This document shows, piece after piece, positions 28,581 through 38,341 of a stretch of 64,000 bases of DNA. The stretch is from DATBHM01 sp963772375. GTDB taxonomy: Bacteria > Actinomycetota > UBA4738 > JACQTL01. Numbering within the stretch: the stretch's first letter is position 1; each line of letters opens with the position of its first letter. Location: positions 496,001 through 560,000 of the forward strand of contig CAVYXG010000004.1 in NCBI GenBank assembly GCA_963772375.1. Direction: 5' to 3'. Made by a program: the position numbers and the translations under genes. Below the pieces are notes generated by a model. It did no database searches. It was not told the origin of the DNA and saw only the letters and a program-made list of their open reading frames with translations.

Positions 28581-29041
28581 AGGTCTCCGAGATCATGACC
28601 CCGGCCGCCGTGACCGACCGGCCCGACGACACCCTGGCCGAGGCGGCCCGCAAGATGTGGGAGCAGCAGACCGGTTCCCTCGTCGTGACCGACGGGGACG
28701 AGCTGATCGGCATCCTCACCGAGCGCGACGTCCTGAAGGCCGTCGCCACCGGCATCTCGCTCGTGGACACCACGGTGTCCGACGTCATGACCAAGGACGT
28801 CATCACCGCGCACCCCGGCACGTCCCTGCGGGAGGCGGCCGGGATCATGACGGACAAGTGGATCCGCCACCTCCCGGTCGTCGAACGGGGCGCCCTGGTG
28901 GGCATCCTCTCGCAGCGCGACCTCGCCGGCGTGCTGGCCGGCGCGCTCAACGAGCCGGAGACGCTGGAGCGCGTCGTGGACGCGTCGGCGCTCGCCCGGG
29001 AACGCCGGCTCCGGCGCATCGAGCACGGCGTCTGGGACTGA
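28577..29041 (+). CDS. CBS-domain pair protein
   Basis: A 154-residue protein made of two CBS domains. The first is VSEIMTPAAVTDRPDD to ILTERDVLKAVA, and the second VSDVMTKDVITAHPGT to ILSQRDLAGVLAG. A short basic helix ends it (ARERRLRRIEHGVWD). CBS pairs bind adenosine nucleotides and report energy charge. Its GTG overlaps the stop of citrate synthase (GTGA), so the two are produced together. It may sense AMP or NAD and regulate TCA flux, which is inference from coupling. Confidence 0.86.
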   Translation: MKVSEIMTPAAVTDRPDDTLAEAARKMWEQQTGSLVVTDGDELIGILTERDVLKAVATGISLVDTTVSDVMTKDVITAHPGTSLREAAGIMTDKWIRHLPVVERGALVGILSQRDLAGVLAGALNEPETLERVVDASALARERRLRRIEHGVWD

Positions 29042-29047
29042 CCGGGC

Positions 29048-29695
29048 TCAGGTCCGGTACTGCCCCGAGGCCGAGCGGAAGTACTCCCCGGACCTCCCCA
29101 GCAGCACGAGCGCGACCAGGTTCATCGCCAGGAAGATCAGCGAGAGCACGATCCCCCCGCCGTTGGGCCCGTTGTCCTGGAAGCTGTCACGGTTCCCGCC
29201 GATCGCGCCCACCAGCGCGAGGACCCAGAACGCCGCCCCGACCGACGAGAGCACGATCCCGGTGACCCGCCAGGCGTTCCGGCCCGCGAGGGAACGGACC
29301 CCCGCGATCAGCTTGGCCACGCCGTAGGCCAGCGACACGATCCCGAACACCACGGCCACGCGGGCCACCGCATCGCCGAGCCCTGAGAACGGCGTGTCGT
29401 TCAGCCGGCCGTTGGCGCTGTGGAACATCCCCGCGCCGACGAAGGCCAGCAGGGCGAACAGGATCGGGGGCACCGCCAGGATAATCAGCAGCACCGAGGC
29501 CGCGGTGACCGAGCCCGGCCGGACCGGCCGCCCGGCGTAGGGCGCCGGCGCCGGGCCGGGCCACGGCTGGGTGGGGTACGGACCCTGCGGCGGGTACTGG
29601 GCCGGCGGGTACTGCGCGGGTGGAAAGCCCTGCGGCTGCGTCTGGGGCGGCGACTGTCCCGGGGGGGGCGGCGGGAACTCGGGCGGCTGCTGCAT
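29048..29695 (-). CDS. Proline-rich polytopic membrane protein
   Basis: A 215-residue protein with about 55 residues of P, Q and Y-rich low-complexity sequence (repeated PAQYPP) before four hydrophobic helices. The soluble tail is at the N-terminus and probably cytoplasmic. No conserved domain was recognised. It converges on the CBS gene with six bases between stops, and a TAGGCT hexamer lies nine bases before its ATG. Such proline-rich membrane proteins are common in Actinobacteria, but this one has no assigned job. Confidence 0.7.
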   Translation of the reverse strand: MQQPPEFPPPPPGQSPPQTQPQGFPPAQYPPAQYPPQGPYPTQPWPGPAPAPYAGRPVRPGSVTAASVLLIILAVPPILFALLAFVGAGMFHSANGRLNDTPFSGLGDAVARVAVVFGIVSLAYGVAKLIAGVRSLAGRNAWRVTGIVLSSVGAAFWVLALVGAIGGNRDSFQDNGPNGGGIVLSLIFLAMNLVALVLLGRSGEYFRSASGQYRT

Positions 29696-29704
29696 GTCGC
29701 GCCC

Positions 29705-29710
29705 AGCCTA
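29705..29710 (-). promoter_or_regulatory. -10 element (TAGGCT), near-leaderless
   Basis: Minus-strand TAGGCT is nine bases before the ATG of the proline-rich membrane protein. The same hexamer serves the next gene upstream, at 30265-30270. Confidence 0.45.
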
Positions 29711-29730
29711 TCCGAGGGCCGCCGGAGGGT

Positions 29731-30249
29731 CTACGTGGTGAACGGCCCCGGCTCCTGCCCCTGCGGCGGCGGCGACGAATCGGGCGGCTGCGGGGCGGGC
29801 CCCGGCGGGAGCGGCGCCTGCCCCGGCGACGGCAGGAGCGGCTGGGCGCTCTGGGCCTGCAGGTAGCGGTTCCAGATGCGGTTCAGGTGCTCCTGCATGT
29901 ACGGCATGTCGAGCCTCGCAACCAGGAACAGCAGCAATCCGATCCCAGGGGAGATCTGGTCGGGGACCCCGGCGTGCGCCTGCATCCGGCCGATGCGCTT
30001 GCCCGTGTTCAGGATCGACACGATCGGCGGGATGAGGATGAGGATCCAGCCGAACAGCACCGCCAGCACGGCGATGCCCGGCTTGATGGTCTCGTCGCCG
30101 AGGTACTCGCGGGCCTCCCGGTTGATCTTGTAGTACCAGACGAAGAAGTAGATCCCGAGCGTGACGAACGACAGGAGCCAGACCGCGATGGGCCCTCGCT
30201 TCATGTACTCGCGGTCGCCGATCCGGACGATCTCGGCCAAAGCCGTCAC
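29731..30249 (-). CDS. DUF4234-like membrane protein
   Basis: A 172-residue protein. After REYMKRGPIAVWLLSFVTLG comes IYFFVWYYKINREAREYL, a pattern typical of DUF4234, in which a helix hairpin is followed by a charged loop. Two to three further hydrophobic helices follow, and the last 40 residues are P/Q-rich and soluble. It starts with GTG preceded by AAAGGTAG. The neighbour downstream also carries a proline-rich end, and the two may act together at the membrane. Function is unknown for the family. Confidence 0.72.
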   Translation of the reverse strand: MTALAEIVRIGDREYMKRGPIAVWLLSFVTLGIYFFVWYYKINREAREYLGDETIKPGIAVLAVLFGWILILIPPIVSILNTGKRIGRMQAHAGVPDQISPGIGLLLFLVARLDMPYMQEHLNRIWNRYLQAQSAQPLLPSPGQAPLPPGPAPQPPDSSPPPQGQEPGPFTT

Positions 30250-30264
30250 CTACCTTTCGCGCTC

Positions 30265-30270
30265 AGCCTA
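30265..30270 (-). promoter_or_regulatory. -10 element (TAGGCT) of the DUF4234-like gene
   Basis: Minus-strand TAGGCT lies 15 bases before the GTG. Here a short leader with AAAGG is present, so unlike several neighbours this transcript would not be leaderless. Confidence 0.4.
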
Positions 30271-30341
30271 GGCCATCCCGGCGCCATCCGCCCACGCCCC
30301 CCGGACGGCGGCCGCGACGTGCGGTTCGCGTCGGCCGTGCG

Positions 30342-31265
30342 TCAGACGGCGGCAGGTCGGGGGAGCAGCCCGGCGTCGGCGATCACCCGGCGGACGGCGT
30401 GCTCCCGCCCCAGGCCCATGACGTGCACGCCGGCCACCCCCTCCACCTCCCGCAGCCGGCGGACCACGTCCACGGTCAGCTCGACGCCGGCGTCCTCGGC
30501 GTGGTCGGGCCCGGCCGACTCCAGCCGGGCGATCACGTCGTCCGGCACCACGACGCCGGGGAGATGCTCCCGCATGAACCGGGCGGAGGCCGCCGACCGT
30601 GGCGGCGCCACGCCCGCGAGCACGAACATCCGCTCGAACAGTCCCCGCGACCGGATCGCGTCCGCCCACGCGCCGAACGCGTCCACGTCGTACACGATCT
30701 GCGTCTGCACGAACTCCGCCCCGGCGTCGGCCTTGCGCTCCAGCCGGCCGGGGTCGCTGCCGGCCACCAGCGGCAGATCGGCCACCCCCACGAAGAACCT
30801 CGGAGCCGGGCTGAGATCGTGACCGGCGAGCGATCGGCCCTCCGTCCGCATGGTCGCCGCCAGCCCGACCAGCTCGATCACGTCGAGGTCGTAGACCCCC
30901 TTCGCATCCGGGTGGTCACCGAGCGACGTGGGATCGCCCGAGAGGCACAGCACGCTCCGGGCACCGAGGGCCCAGGCCCCCAGCAGATCGCTCGTCAGGC
31001 CCAGCCGGTTCCGGTCGCGGCAGGTCAGCTGCACGACCGGCTCGAGCCCGGCCTCCGCCACCATCGCGCAGCCCGCCACGGGCGTCATGTGCGCCGAGCC
31101 GGTCGGGTTGTCGGTGACGTTCACGGCGTCGGCATAGCCGACCAGGGCCCGCGCCTGCTCGGCCACCGCGCCGCGATCGGCCGAACGGGGCGGCACGACC
31201 TCGGCCGTCACCCCGAACGTTCCGGAGCGCAGGATCCGCTGCAGCCGGCTCCTCGAACGCTTCAC
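30342..31265 (-). CDS. metF: Methylenetetrahydrofolate reductase
   Basis: A 307-residue flavoenzyme reducing 5,10-methylene-THF to 5-methyl-THF for methionine synthesis. TAEVVPPRS is the N-terminal strand with the catalytic glutamate. NVTDNPTGSAHMTP, QLTCRDRNRLGL and LCLSGDPTSLGDHPDAKGV are family signatures, and GAEFVQTQIVYD is near residue 185. Its GTG overlaps folD's stop (GTGA), so the enzyme that makes its substrate is encoded just upstream. No metE or metH lies in the window. Confidence 0.9.
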   Translation of the reverse strand: MKRSRSRLQRILRSGTFGVTAEVVPPRSADRGAVAEQARALVGYADAVNVTDNPTGSAHMTPVAGCAMVAEAGLEPVVQLTCRDRNRLGLTSDLLGAWALGARSVLCLSGDPTSLGDHPDAKGVYDLDVIELVGLAATMRTEGRSLAGHDLSPAPRFFVGVADLPLVAGSDPGRLERKADAGAEFVQTQIVYDVDAFGAWADAIRSRGLFERMFVLAGVAPPRSAASARFMREHLPGVVVPDDVIARLESAGPDHAEDAGVELTVDVVRRLREVEGVAGVHVMGLGREHAVRRVIADAGLLPRPAAV

Positions 31266-32143
31266 GAGCCGGACGCCGCGGCCTTCGTCGAGCGCTCGGC
31301 GGCGGCGAGGGTGTTCACGAGGAGCATCGCCCTCGTCATCGGCCCGACCCCACCGGGGACCGGGGTGATCGCGCCCGCCACGCCGACCACGTCGTCGAAC
31401 ACCACGTCCCCCACCAGCTTCCCGTCGGGGCCCCGGTTGGTCCCCACGTCGATCACCGTGGCGCCGGGCTGCACCATGTCGCCGGTGACGGTCGCGATGC
31501 GCCCCGCCGCCACCACCAGGATGTCGGCCCGGCGAGTGTGCACCGCCAGGTCGCCGGTTCCGGTGTGGCAGAGCGTCACGGTGGCGTTCCCCCGCGGGGA
31601 CTTCTGCGCGAGCATGACCGACAGCGGCATACCGACCAGGCCGCCCCGGCCGACGATCACCACCTCGGCGCCGACCGTGGAGATGCCCGAGCGGACCAGC
31701 AGCTCGACGATGCCGAACGGTGTCGCCGGGAGGAACGACGGTTCGCCGCGGACCATCAAGCCGACGTTCGTCGGGTGGAGGCCGTCCACGTCCTTGGCCG
31801 GGTCGATGGCCATCTGGACGGCGAGGTCGTCGATGTGGTCCGGAACCGGGAGCTGGACGATCATCCCGGACACCGCTGGGTCGGCGTTCAGCCTGGCGAT
31901 CTCGCCGAGCAGGGCGTCCTGCGTCGTCTCGGCGGGGAGCTCGACGCGCTGCGACGCGATGCCGACCTCGGCGCAGTCCTTCTGCTTGGCGCTCACGTAG
32001 ACGTGCGAGGCGGGGTCGTCCCCGACCAGCACCGCGGCGAGGCCCGGCGTCGCGCCGGCGTCGACCAGGGCGCGGACGCGCCCGGCCACCTCGGCGCGGA
32101 CGTCGGCCGCGACCGCCTTCCCGTCGATGATCCGTGCAGTCAC
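31262..32143 (-). CDS. folD: Bifunctional methylene-THF dehydrogenase/cyclohydrolase
   Basis: A 293-residue enzyme interconverting 5,10-methylene-THF and 10-formyl-THF. The catalytic lysine lies in YVSAKQKDCAEVG. MIVQLPVP, KDVDGLHP and GRGGLVGMPLSVM (the NADP-binding loop) are intact. It supplies 10-formyl-THF for PurN and PurH, encoded 1.1-3.3 kb upstream on the same strand, and feeds MetF downstream. The GTG at 32143 has its own TAGGAT -10, so it can be expressed even if the upstream frameshift or a terminator limits readthrough. Confidence 0.93.
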   Translation of the reverse strand: MTARIIDGKAVAADVRAEVAGRVRALVDAGATPGLAAVLVGDDPASHVYVSAKQKDCAEVGIASQRVELPAETTQDALLGEIARLNADPAVSGMIVQLPVPDHIDDLAVQMAIDPAKDVDGLHPTNVGLMVRGEPSFLPATPFGIVELLVRSGISTVGAEVVIVGRGGLVGMPLSVMLAQKSPRGNATVTLCHTGTGDLAVHTRRADILVVAAGRIATVTGDMVQPGATVIDVGTNRGPDGKLVGDVVFDDVVGVAGAITPVPGGVGPMTRAMLLVNTLAAAERSTKAAASGS

Positions 32144-32152
32144 CGGTCGGGC

Positions 32153-32158
32153 ATCCTA
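32153..32158 (-). promoter_or_regulatory. -10 element (TAGGAT) of folD
   Basis: Minus-strand TAGGAT ends nine bases before folD's GTG and overlaps the stop codon of the MFS gene. It suggests a separate folD-metF transcript with almost no leader. Confidence 0.42.
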
Positions 32159-33234
32159 CGGTGCACCGGCCGATCCGTCAGAGCGGCCCCGCATGCCGCG
32201 CGGCAGCATCACCGCCGCCAGGACGGTCACGGCGAGGGTCCCCAGGCCGGCGACCACGAACACCGTCCGGGCCGAGGTGGCGTCCAGCAGGAACCCGCCG
32301 GCGGCGCTGGCGACGCTCCCGCCGAGGAACGCGGCGGTGCCCATCAGGCCGAACGACCGCGCCTGGAGCCGGCGCGGCGCGTGGCGGTGGATGAGCGTGG
32401 TGTCGGCGACGTTCGTGATGCCGTTCCCCGCGCCGGCCACCATCTGGCCGGGCAGCGTCAGCGCGATCGAGCGCGACAGCCCGACCCCGAGGGAACCGGC
32501 GCCGTTCGCCGCCCACCCGGCGACCAGCAGCCGCCCCGGCGGGATGCGCGCAGCGACCCGAACGAGGACGAGCGACGCAGCCAGCATCCCGTCACCGAAC
32601 CCGGCGGACATCAGCCCATAGCCCACGGCGCCCACGCCGAGATCGCGGGCCAGGAACACCAGCGCCACGTTGTCCATCGCCGCCAGGGCGACGCCGACGA
32701 ACAACGTGACCACGACCGCCCGGACCACGCGGTCCTCAGGCCGTCGCGGATGCCGGTCCACGCGTTCCGCCACAGCCCCGCCCCGCTGGCGGGCAACGGC
32801 GGCAGCGGCGGCAGGGTCCGCAGGAACCCCGCCGGGGCGAAGGCGGTGTCCACCGTCGAGGCCACCGCGACGGCGGCCACGAGCACCGCGAACGGCGGCA
32901 CCCACGCGGCCAGGGCCGCGAACAGCACGGCCTGCGTCAGGTCGCACGCGATCATCAGCCGGCGCTGGTCGACGCGGTCGGCCAGCGCGCCGGCCACCGG
33001 ACCGAGCACCTTCGGCAGACCGGCGGCGAGGAGCACGGCGCCCACGGCCGTGCCGGTTCCGCGGGTGCGCTGGGCGAACAGCACGACCGCGGCCGCGGCC
33101 GCGCCGTCGCCGAGGTGCGAGGCCACCCGGCCGATCCAAAAGCGCAGGAACGTCCGGTTGCGACGGAGCAGCCGGGCCGAACCGGGCGCGCCGGGCTCGA
33201 ACCGCGAGGAGGCCCCGCCGGGCTCGGACGACAC
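32156..33234 (-). pseudogene. MFS transporter disrupted by one frameshift
   Basis: The N-terminal half (GTG at 33234) reads through about five hydrophobic helices to WTGIRDGLR, with the MFS loop ALADRVDQRRLM after helix 2. The continuation EDRVVRAVVVTLFVGVALA lies one frame away and runs cleanly to the TAG at 32156. Joining them needs a one-base slip back (a missing base) at about 32730-32745. There is no homopolymer at the junction. The rest looks intact, so this may be a true mutation, an assembly error or, less likely, programmed frameshifting. It begins three bases after purH, and related proteins are annotated as multidrug or macrolide-type exporters. Substrate unknown. Confidence 0.72.
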
Positions 33235-33237
33235 CCG

Positions 33238-34784
<1,547 letters not shown>

Positions 34785-34788
<4 letters not shown>

Positions 34789-35435
34789 GGTTCGCTCCGT
34801 TCGCCGACAGCGGCGGGCTCGACCACCGTCACGCGGCGGCCGTCGACGCGGAGGCGGCCCTCGACGAGCGCCCGGACGGCCCGCGGCAGCAGACGGTGCT
34901 CGACCTCGTGGATGCGCGCCTCGAGCGACTCGCGGTCGTCGTCGCCCCGCACCTCCACCGCCTCCTGGAACACGATCGGCCCGTGGTCGACCTCCTCGTC
35001 CAGGAGGTGCACGGTGACCCCGGTGACCTTCGCGCCCCACGCCAGGGCGTCGGTGACCGCGTGCGCGCCGGGAAAGGCCGGGAGCAGGGCCGGATGGACG
35101 TTCAGCATTCGGCCCTCGAACGCCCGGACGACATCCGGCGACAGGACCCGCATGAACCCCGCCATGACCACGACTCCCGCGTCGTGCCCGGCCAGGACGG
35201 CCAGCAGGGCTCGCCCGAAGGCCGACCGCCCGGCGTGCTCCGACGGGTCGAGGAACACCGCCGGGACCCCTCGCCCGCGGGCCCGTTCCAGCGCGAACGC
35301 GTCAGCCCGGTCGCTCACGACGAGGGCGATGCGGGGGCCGCAGAACGGATCGTCGAGGAGCGCCTGGAGGTTGGTGCCGCTCCCCGAGGCGAGCACGGCG
35401 ACGCGCGCGCCGTGGGAGGGGGTCAGGGGGTCCAC
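34785..35435 (-). CDS. purN: Phosphoribosylglycinamide formyltransferase
   Basis: A 216-residue GAR transformylase, transferring a formyl group from 10-formyl-THF in de novo purine synthesis. ASGSGTNLQALLD is the phosphate loop, NVHPALLPAFPG holds the catalytic asparagine and histidine, and EVDHGPIVFQ holds the aspartate. It is the first gene of the purN-purH run and starts with GTG at 35435. A 20-bp perfect palindrome covers its predicted -10 region and is a good candidate for purine-responsive control. Confidence 0.94.
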
Positions 35436-35438
35436 GAC

Positions 35439-35458
35439 CGCCGAACCTAGGTTCGGCG
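35439..35458. promoter_or_regulatory. Perfect 20-bp palindrome over the purN promoter
   Basis: CGCCGAACCTAGGTTCGGCG is fully self-complementary. On the minus strand its centre supplies a TAGGTT -10 hexamer eight bases before the purN GTG, so a dimer bound here would block RNA polymerase. The regulator is unknown; no PurR gene is in the window. Confidence 0.58.
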
Positions 35459-35518
35459 CCTTCCGGGTGTCAACTCGCGGGAGTTCGCGGGGTTGAGCGG
35501 CGGCGCGGAACCTCGTCG

Positions 35519-35524
35519 TACAGT
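35519..35524 (+). promoter_or_regulatory. -10 element (TACAGT), leaderless start
   Basis: TACAGT is followed by exactly six bases and then the ATG at 35531, the spacing expected when transcription starts on the codon itself. TTGAGC upstream at 35493 is 20 bases away, too far for a good -35. Confidence 0.45.
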
Positions 35525-35530
35525 CAACGC

Positions 35531-36160
35531 ATGCCCACGCAGGAGCCCTCCGTCCGCGTCACCGGGCGGTGTTCGGTCCATCCGGGCAGCGTCGCGGTCG
35601 CCGTGTGCGACGGCTGCGGGCGAAGGATGTGCCTGTCCTGCGCCGTGCCCGTGCGGGGCGGCACGGTCGGGAACGAGTGCCTGGTGCGCGTGCTCGGGCC
35701 GGACGCGCCGGAGGGCCACCCGGAGGACCGGCGGGCCCCCGGCGACACGGCCTTCCTGCTCGCGGGCCTGGGGTTCGTCGCGGCGGTGGTCGCGGCCGTG
35801 GTCCCGTGGACGAACAAGCTCACCAGCAGCCACGTCAGGGGATTCCTGGGCAGCTTCGAGACGAGCCCGGTCTCGTGGGCCCTCGCCTCGGCCGTCGCCG
35901 CCGTCGTGGGCCTGGCCGGCTGGCTCCTGGTGAGGTTCCGGCCCTCGCTGCGTGGCGCGGTCGCGCTGTGGCTCCTCGCGTTCGTGGGGCTGGCGGCCGT
36001 GGCGGGCGCCATCGTGTTCCTGGCGGACCCGCCGTTCGCCACCCATCCGTTCCTCGGGCCCTGGCTGATGATCGCCGCGGCCGGGCTCGCGACGGCCGGG
36101 AGCGCCGCCGCGGCCGTCCGGTCGTCCGCGAGGCACGGAGCGGCCGCCGCCTCCCGTTAG
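35531..36160 (+). CDS. B-box-like zinc finger membrane protein
   Basis: A 209-residue protein. The first 50 residues carry a cysteine/histidine cluster (CSVHPG, CDGCG, CLSC) like the B-box-type zinc finger often put in front of bacterial membrane domains. Four to five hydrophobic helices follow, with an extracytoplasmic loop between the first pair (WTNKLTSSHVRGFLG). The C-terminus is alanine-rich. The ATG follows a leaderless -10. It opens a plus-strand group of four small zinc-ribbon or membrane genes. No function is known. Confidence 0.7.
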   Translation: MPTQEPSVRVTGRCSVHPGSVAVAVCDGCGRRMCLSCAVPVRGGTVGNECLVRVLGPDAPEGHPEDRRAPGDTAFLLAGLGFVAAVVAAVVPWTNKLTSSHVRGFLGSFETSPVSWALASAVAAVVGLAGWLLVRFRPSLRGAVALWLLAFVGLAAVAGAIVFLADPPFATHPFLGPWLMIAAAGLATAGSAAAAVRSSARHGAAAASR

Positions 36161-36189
36161 TTGACTGGGGCACCTTTCGGCCTTCTAAT
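36161..36189 (+). promoter_or_regulatory. Sigma70-type promoter TTGACT-17-TCTAAT
   Basis: TTGACT at 36161-36166, a 17-base spacer and TCTAAT at 36184-36189 agree with the consensus at five of six positions each. Transcription would start near 36196 and give a leader of about 60 bases with AAGGAG before the ATG at 36256. It is the clearest -35/-10 pair in the window. Confidence 0.75.
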
Positions 36190-36255
36190 ACGGCAGGTCG
36201 CCCCAGGCAGGCTGGACGGCCGAGCCGTCGAGGCGGCCTCACGAAAGGAGCGTTC

Positions 36256-36780
36256 ATGGCGCAACAGCGTCCAGGGTTCAACTTCGGTGCCCTCTCCACC
36301 GCGACGAAGATCCTTCTGATCGCCTCGGTCGTGGCGCTGATCAACTCGTTCATCCCGTGGTGGCAGCACGTGAGCGTGTGCGGCGCCCTCGGGAACAACC
36401 CCTTCGGCATCAAGTGCTCGGCCGGGTTCAGCGCGCTCGGGGGCAGCGCCTCCTGGGCGGGGATCCTGATGTTCATCGGCCTGATCGCCCTGATCGCATG
36501 GGAGCTCATGCTGGCGATGGGCACGTTGCGCTCGGCGAACCTCCCGATGCCCCAGAACCAGATCACGCTCATCATCGTGGGCGTTGTGGTGCTGTTCGGT
36601 CTGCTGAAGTTCCTGCTCGCGCTGTCGGGCGTCTTCATCGGAGCGTTCATCGGGCTGATCTGCCTGATCGCGATCGGCTACGGCGGGTGGATGCAGTACC
36701 AGGAACCGGCCGTCGCCGGGCCGCCGCGGGGTGGCCCGCCGCCGCCGCCCGCGACGGGCGGAGGCGGCTTCAGCGCCTAG
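36256..36780 (+). CDS. Small polytopic membrane protein with Pro/Gly-rich tail
   Basis: A 174-residue protein with four hydrophobic helices (about 18-38, 63-85, 100-122, 128-148). A loop between helices 1 and 2 holds two cysteines (VCGALGNNPFGIKCSAGF) that may pair outside the membrane. The last 25 residues are proline and glycine (PPRGGPPPPPATGGGG). AAGGAG precedes the ATG with proper spacing, and the strong promoter above drives it. A GC-rich hairpin follows the stop, so it seems to be a monocistronic, well-expressed gene. Unrecognised family. Confidence 0.74.
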   Translation: MAQQRPGFNFGALSTATKILLIASVVALINSFIPWWQHVSVCGALGNNPFGIKCSAGFSALGGSASWAGILMFIGLIALIAWELMLAMGTLRSANLPMPQNQITLIIVGVVVLFGLLKFLLALSGVFIGAFIGLICLIAIGYGGWMQYQEPAVAGPPRGGPPPPPATGGGGFSA

Positions 36781-36804
36781 CCCGACGGAAACGACGTTCA
36801 CGAG

Positions 36805-36828
36805 GGCCCGGCCGGCGACGGCCGGGCC
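36805..36828 (+). terminator. Strong GC hairpin after the small membrane protein gene
   Basis: GGCCCGGCCG, loop GCGA, then CGGCCGGGCC: ten perfect pairs starting 25 bases after the stop, followed by TTCGTCGT. It lacks a run of T, as is usual for high-GC Actinobacteria, so termination is likely but may be partial. Confidence 0.6.
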
Positions 36829-36897
36829 TTCGTCGTGAGCACGGCCCGGCACGGTACGCTCACCTGTCGAAGCCGGCGAGACGAGGGAGTTCCCGAC

Positions 36898-37638
36898 ATG
36901 CGACGGTGCCCGTACTGCGCCGAGGACATCGCGGACGACGTGACCAGGTGCCCCCACTGCGGGAGCGACCTGGGCACGGCCGCCGCCCAGGCGACCACTG
37001 CCCCCGGCCAGCAGCCGGCGCCCACGGTGTCGGTCCCCGCCCCGGCCGCCGGGATGGCGCCCGCCGGCGGATCGTGGGGCACCCCGCAGGCCCAGCCGGC
37101 GCCGGCACCCGGCTCCGTGCAGTTCAGCCACACCGGCCACCGCTACCTGCTGGGCTACGACGCGACCGACTTCGGCATCTGGGACCGGACGGCGCCGGGC
37201 GGCCCGGTCGAGCGGTTCCCCCGCTCGGACGCCGGGTGGAGCCGGGCCTGGCAACGCTACGCGTCCCTGGAGCCGAACAACCAGCCCGTCCAGGCTGCCG
37301 CCGCCGCGCCCGGCCCGTACGGCGCCCCCGCCGCCGCGGGCGCCTGGGGCCAGCCGCAGTACGGGGCGTATCAGCCCGTGCAACCCCGCGCGACCAACGG
37401 GATGGCAGTGGCCTCGCTGGTGCTCGGCCTGGTGGGGTTGGTGACGTTCTGGCTCCTCGCGATCCCGCCGATCCTCGCCCTCGTGTTCGGCCTGGTCGGC
37501 CGGAGCCAGATCAAGATCTCCGGGGGCCGGCAGGAGGGTGACGGCCTGGCCATCGCCGGGATCGTCACGGGGATCGTGGGGATGGTCATCTTCGTCATCG
37601 TCCTGATCGTGAACATCAACACCAACACCCGCTTCTGA
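36898..37638 (+). CDS. Zinc-ribbon, FGIWDR-domain and DUF4190 membrane protein
   Basis: A 246-residue protein in three parts. A zinc ribbon (CPYCAEDI, then CPHCGSDL) starts it. After an alanine/proline-rich linker comes a ~50-residue block (SHTGHRYLLGY, DFGIWDR, VERFPRSDAGW) that recurs in the next gene. After a second low-complexity linker, the last 75 residues are a DUF4190 hairpin (MAVASLVLGLVGL, ILALVFGLVGRSQIK, two further helices). GGGAG precedes the ATG. The block may bind a ligand or nucleotide; nothing visible settles it. Confidence 0.74.
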   Translation: MRRCPYCAEDIADDVTRCPHCGSDLGTAAAQATTAPGQQPAPTVSVPAPAAGMAPAGGSWGTPQAQPAPAPGSVQFSHTGHRYLLGYDATDFGIWDRTAPGGPVERFPRSDAGWSRAWQRYASLEPNNQPVQAAAAAPGPYGAPAAAGAWGQPQYGAYQPVQPRATNGMAVASLVLGLVGLVTFWLLAIPPILALVFGLVGRSQIKISGGRQEGDGLAIAGIVTGIVGMVIFVIVLIVNINTNTRF

Positions 37639-37642
37639 ACGC

Positions 37643-38329
37643 GTGGACGCCGGACCCGTGGATCCCGAGACCGCCGGCCCGAGCCCGGCCATGAAGCGGT
37701 GCCCGTTCTGCGGCGAGGAGATCCGCGAGGAGGCGATCAAGTGCCGGTGGTGCGGGATGATGCTGGACGGGTCGAATGCCACGTGGCTCACCGGCGCACC
37801 CGGCCAGTCGGCCTGGCCCCCGGCTCCGCCGGCCGAGGAGGCCCTGCAGTACACCCACTCCGGCCAGCGCTACCTGCTCGGGTTCGGCCCGACGATCTTC
37901 GGGATCTGGGACCGCCAGGGCTCGGACGCGGCGGTGGAGCGATTCCCGCGAACCGCCGAGGGGTGGGAGGCCGCACGGGCCCGGTTCTCCCAACTGGAAC
38001 CACACTCCGTGGAGGTCGGGCTGGGCCCACCGGGACTCGGATCGGGCCCGCCGGCCGGGACCGTCACGTCCGGCCCCGCGGGCGGCTCCCGCGGCGGGCT
38101 CGCGCCGACGTCGGCATGGCCGTCTCGCCCTCGCACCGTGCACCCCGCGTGGTGGCTCGCACCCATCCTGGTCGGGTGGCTGGGGGGCCTGATCGCCTGG
38201 CTGGTGAACCGTGATATCGACGGCCGGGTGGCCCGCAACATGCTGGTCACCGGCATCGTCATCAGCGTCGTGTCGGCGGTGCTCATCCTGACCGTGTTCC
38301 ACGGCCAGACCGGGCTCGGCCGCCTGTAG
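37643..38329 (+). CDS. Zinc-ribbon and FGIWDR-domain membrane protein, paralogue of the preceding gene
   Basis: A 228-residue protein if the GTG at 37643 is used. An ATG at 37691, giving MKRCPFCGEE directly at the zinc ribbon, is an equal candidate because neither has a clear ribosome-binding site. CPFCGEEI and CRWCGMML form the ribbon. The block SGQRYLLGF, IFGIWDR, VERFPRTAEGW mirrors the preceding gene. Two hydrophobic helices close it, without the DUF4190 pattern. The pair likely arose by duplication with divergent membrane ends. It converges on a membrane protein gene. Confidence 0.72.
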   Translation: MDAGPVDPETAGPSPAMKRCPFCGEEIREEAIKCRWCGMMLDGSNATWLTGAPGQSAWPPAPPAEEALQYTHSGQRYLLGFGPTIFGIWDRQGSDAAVERFPRTAEGWEAARARFSQLEPHSVEVGLGPPGLGSGPPAGTVTSGPAGGSRGGLAPTSAWPSRPRTVHPAWWLAPILVGWLGGLIAWLVNRDIDGRVARNMLVTGIVISVVSAVLILTVFHGQTGLGRL

Positions 38330-38341
38330 CGCTCCCGCCGC

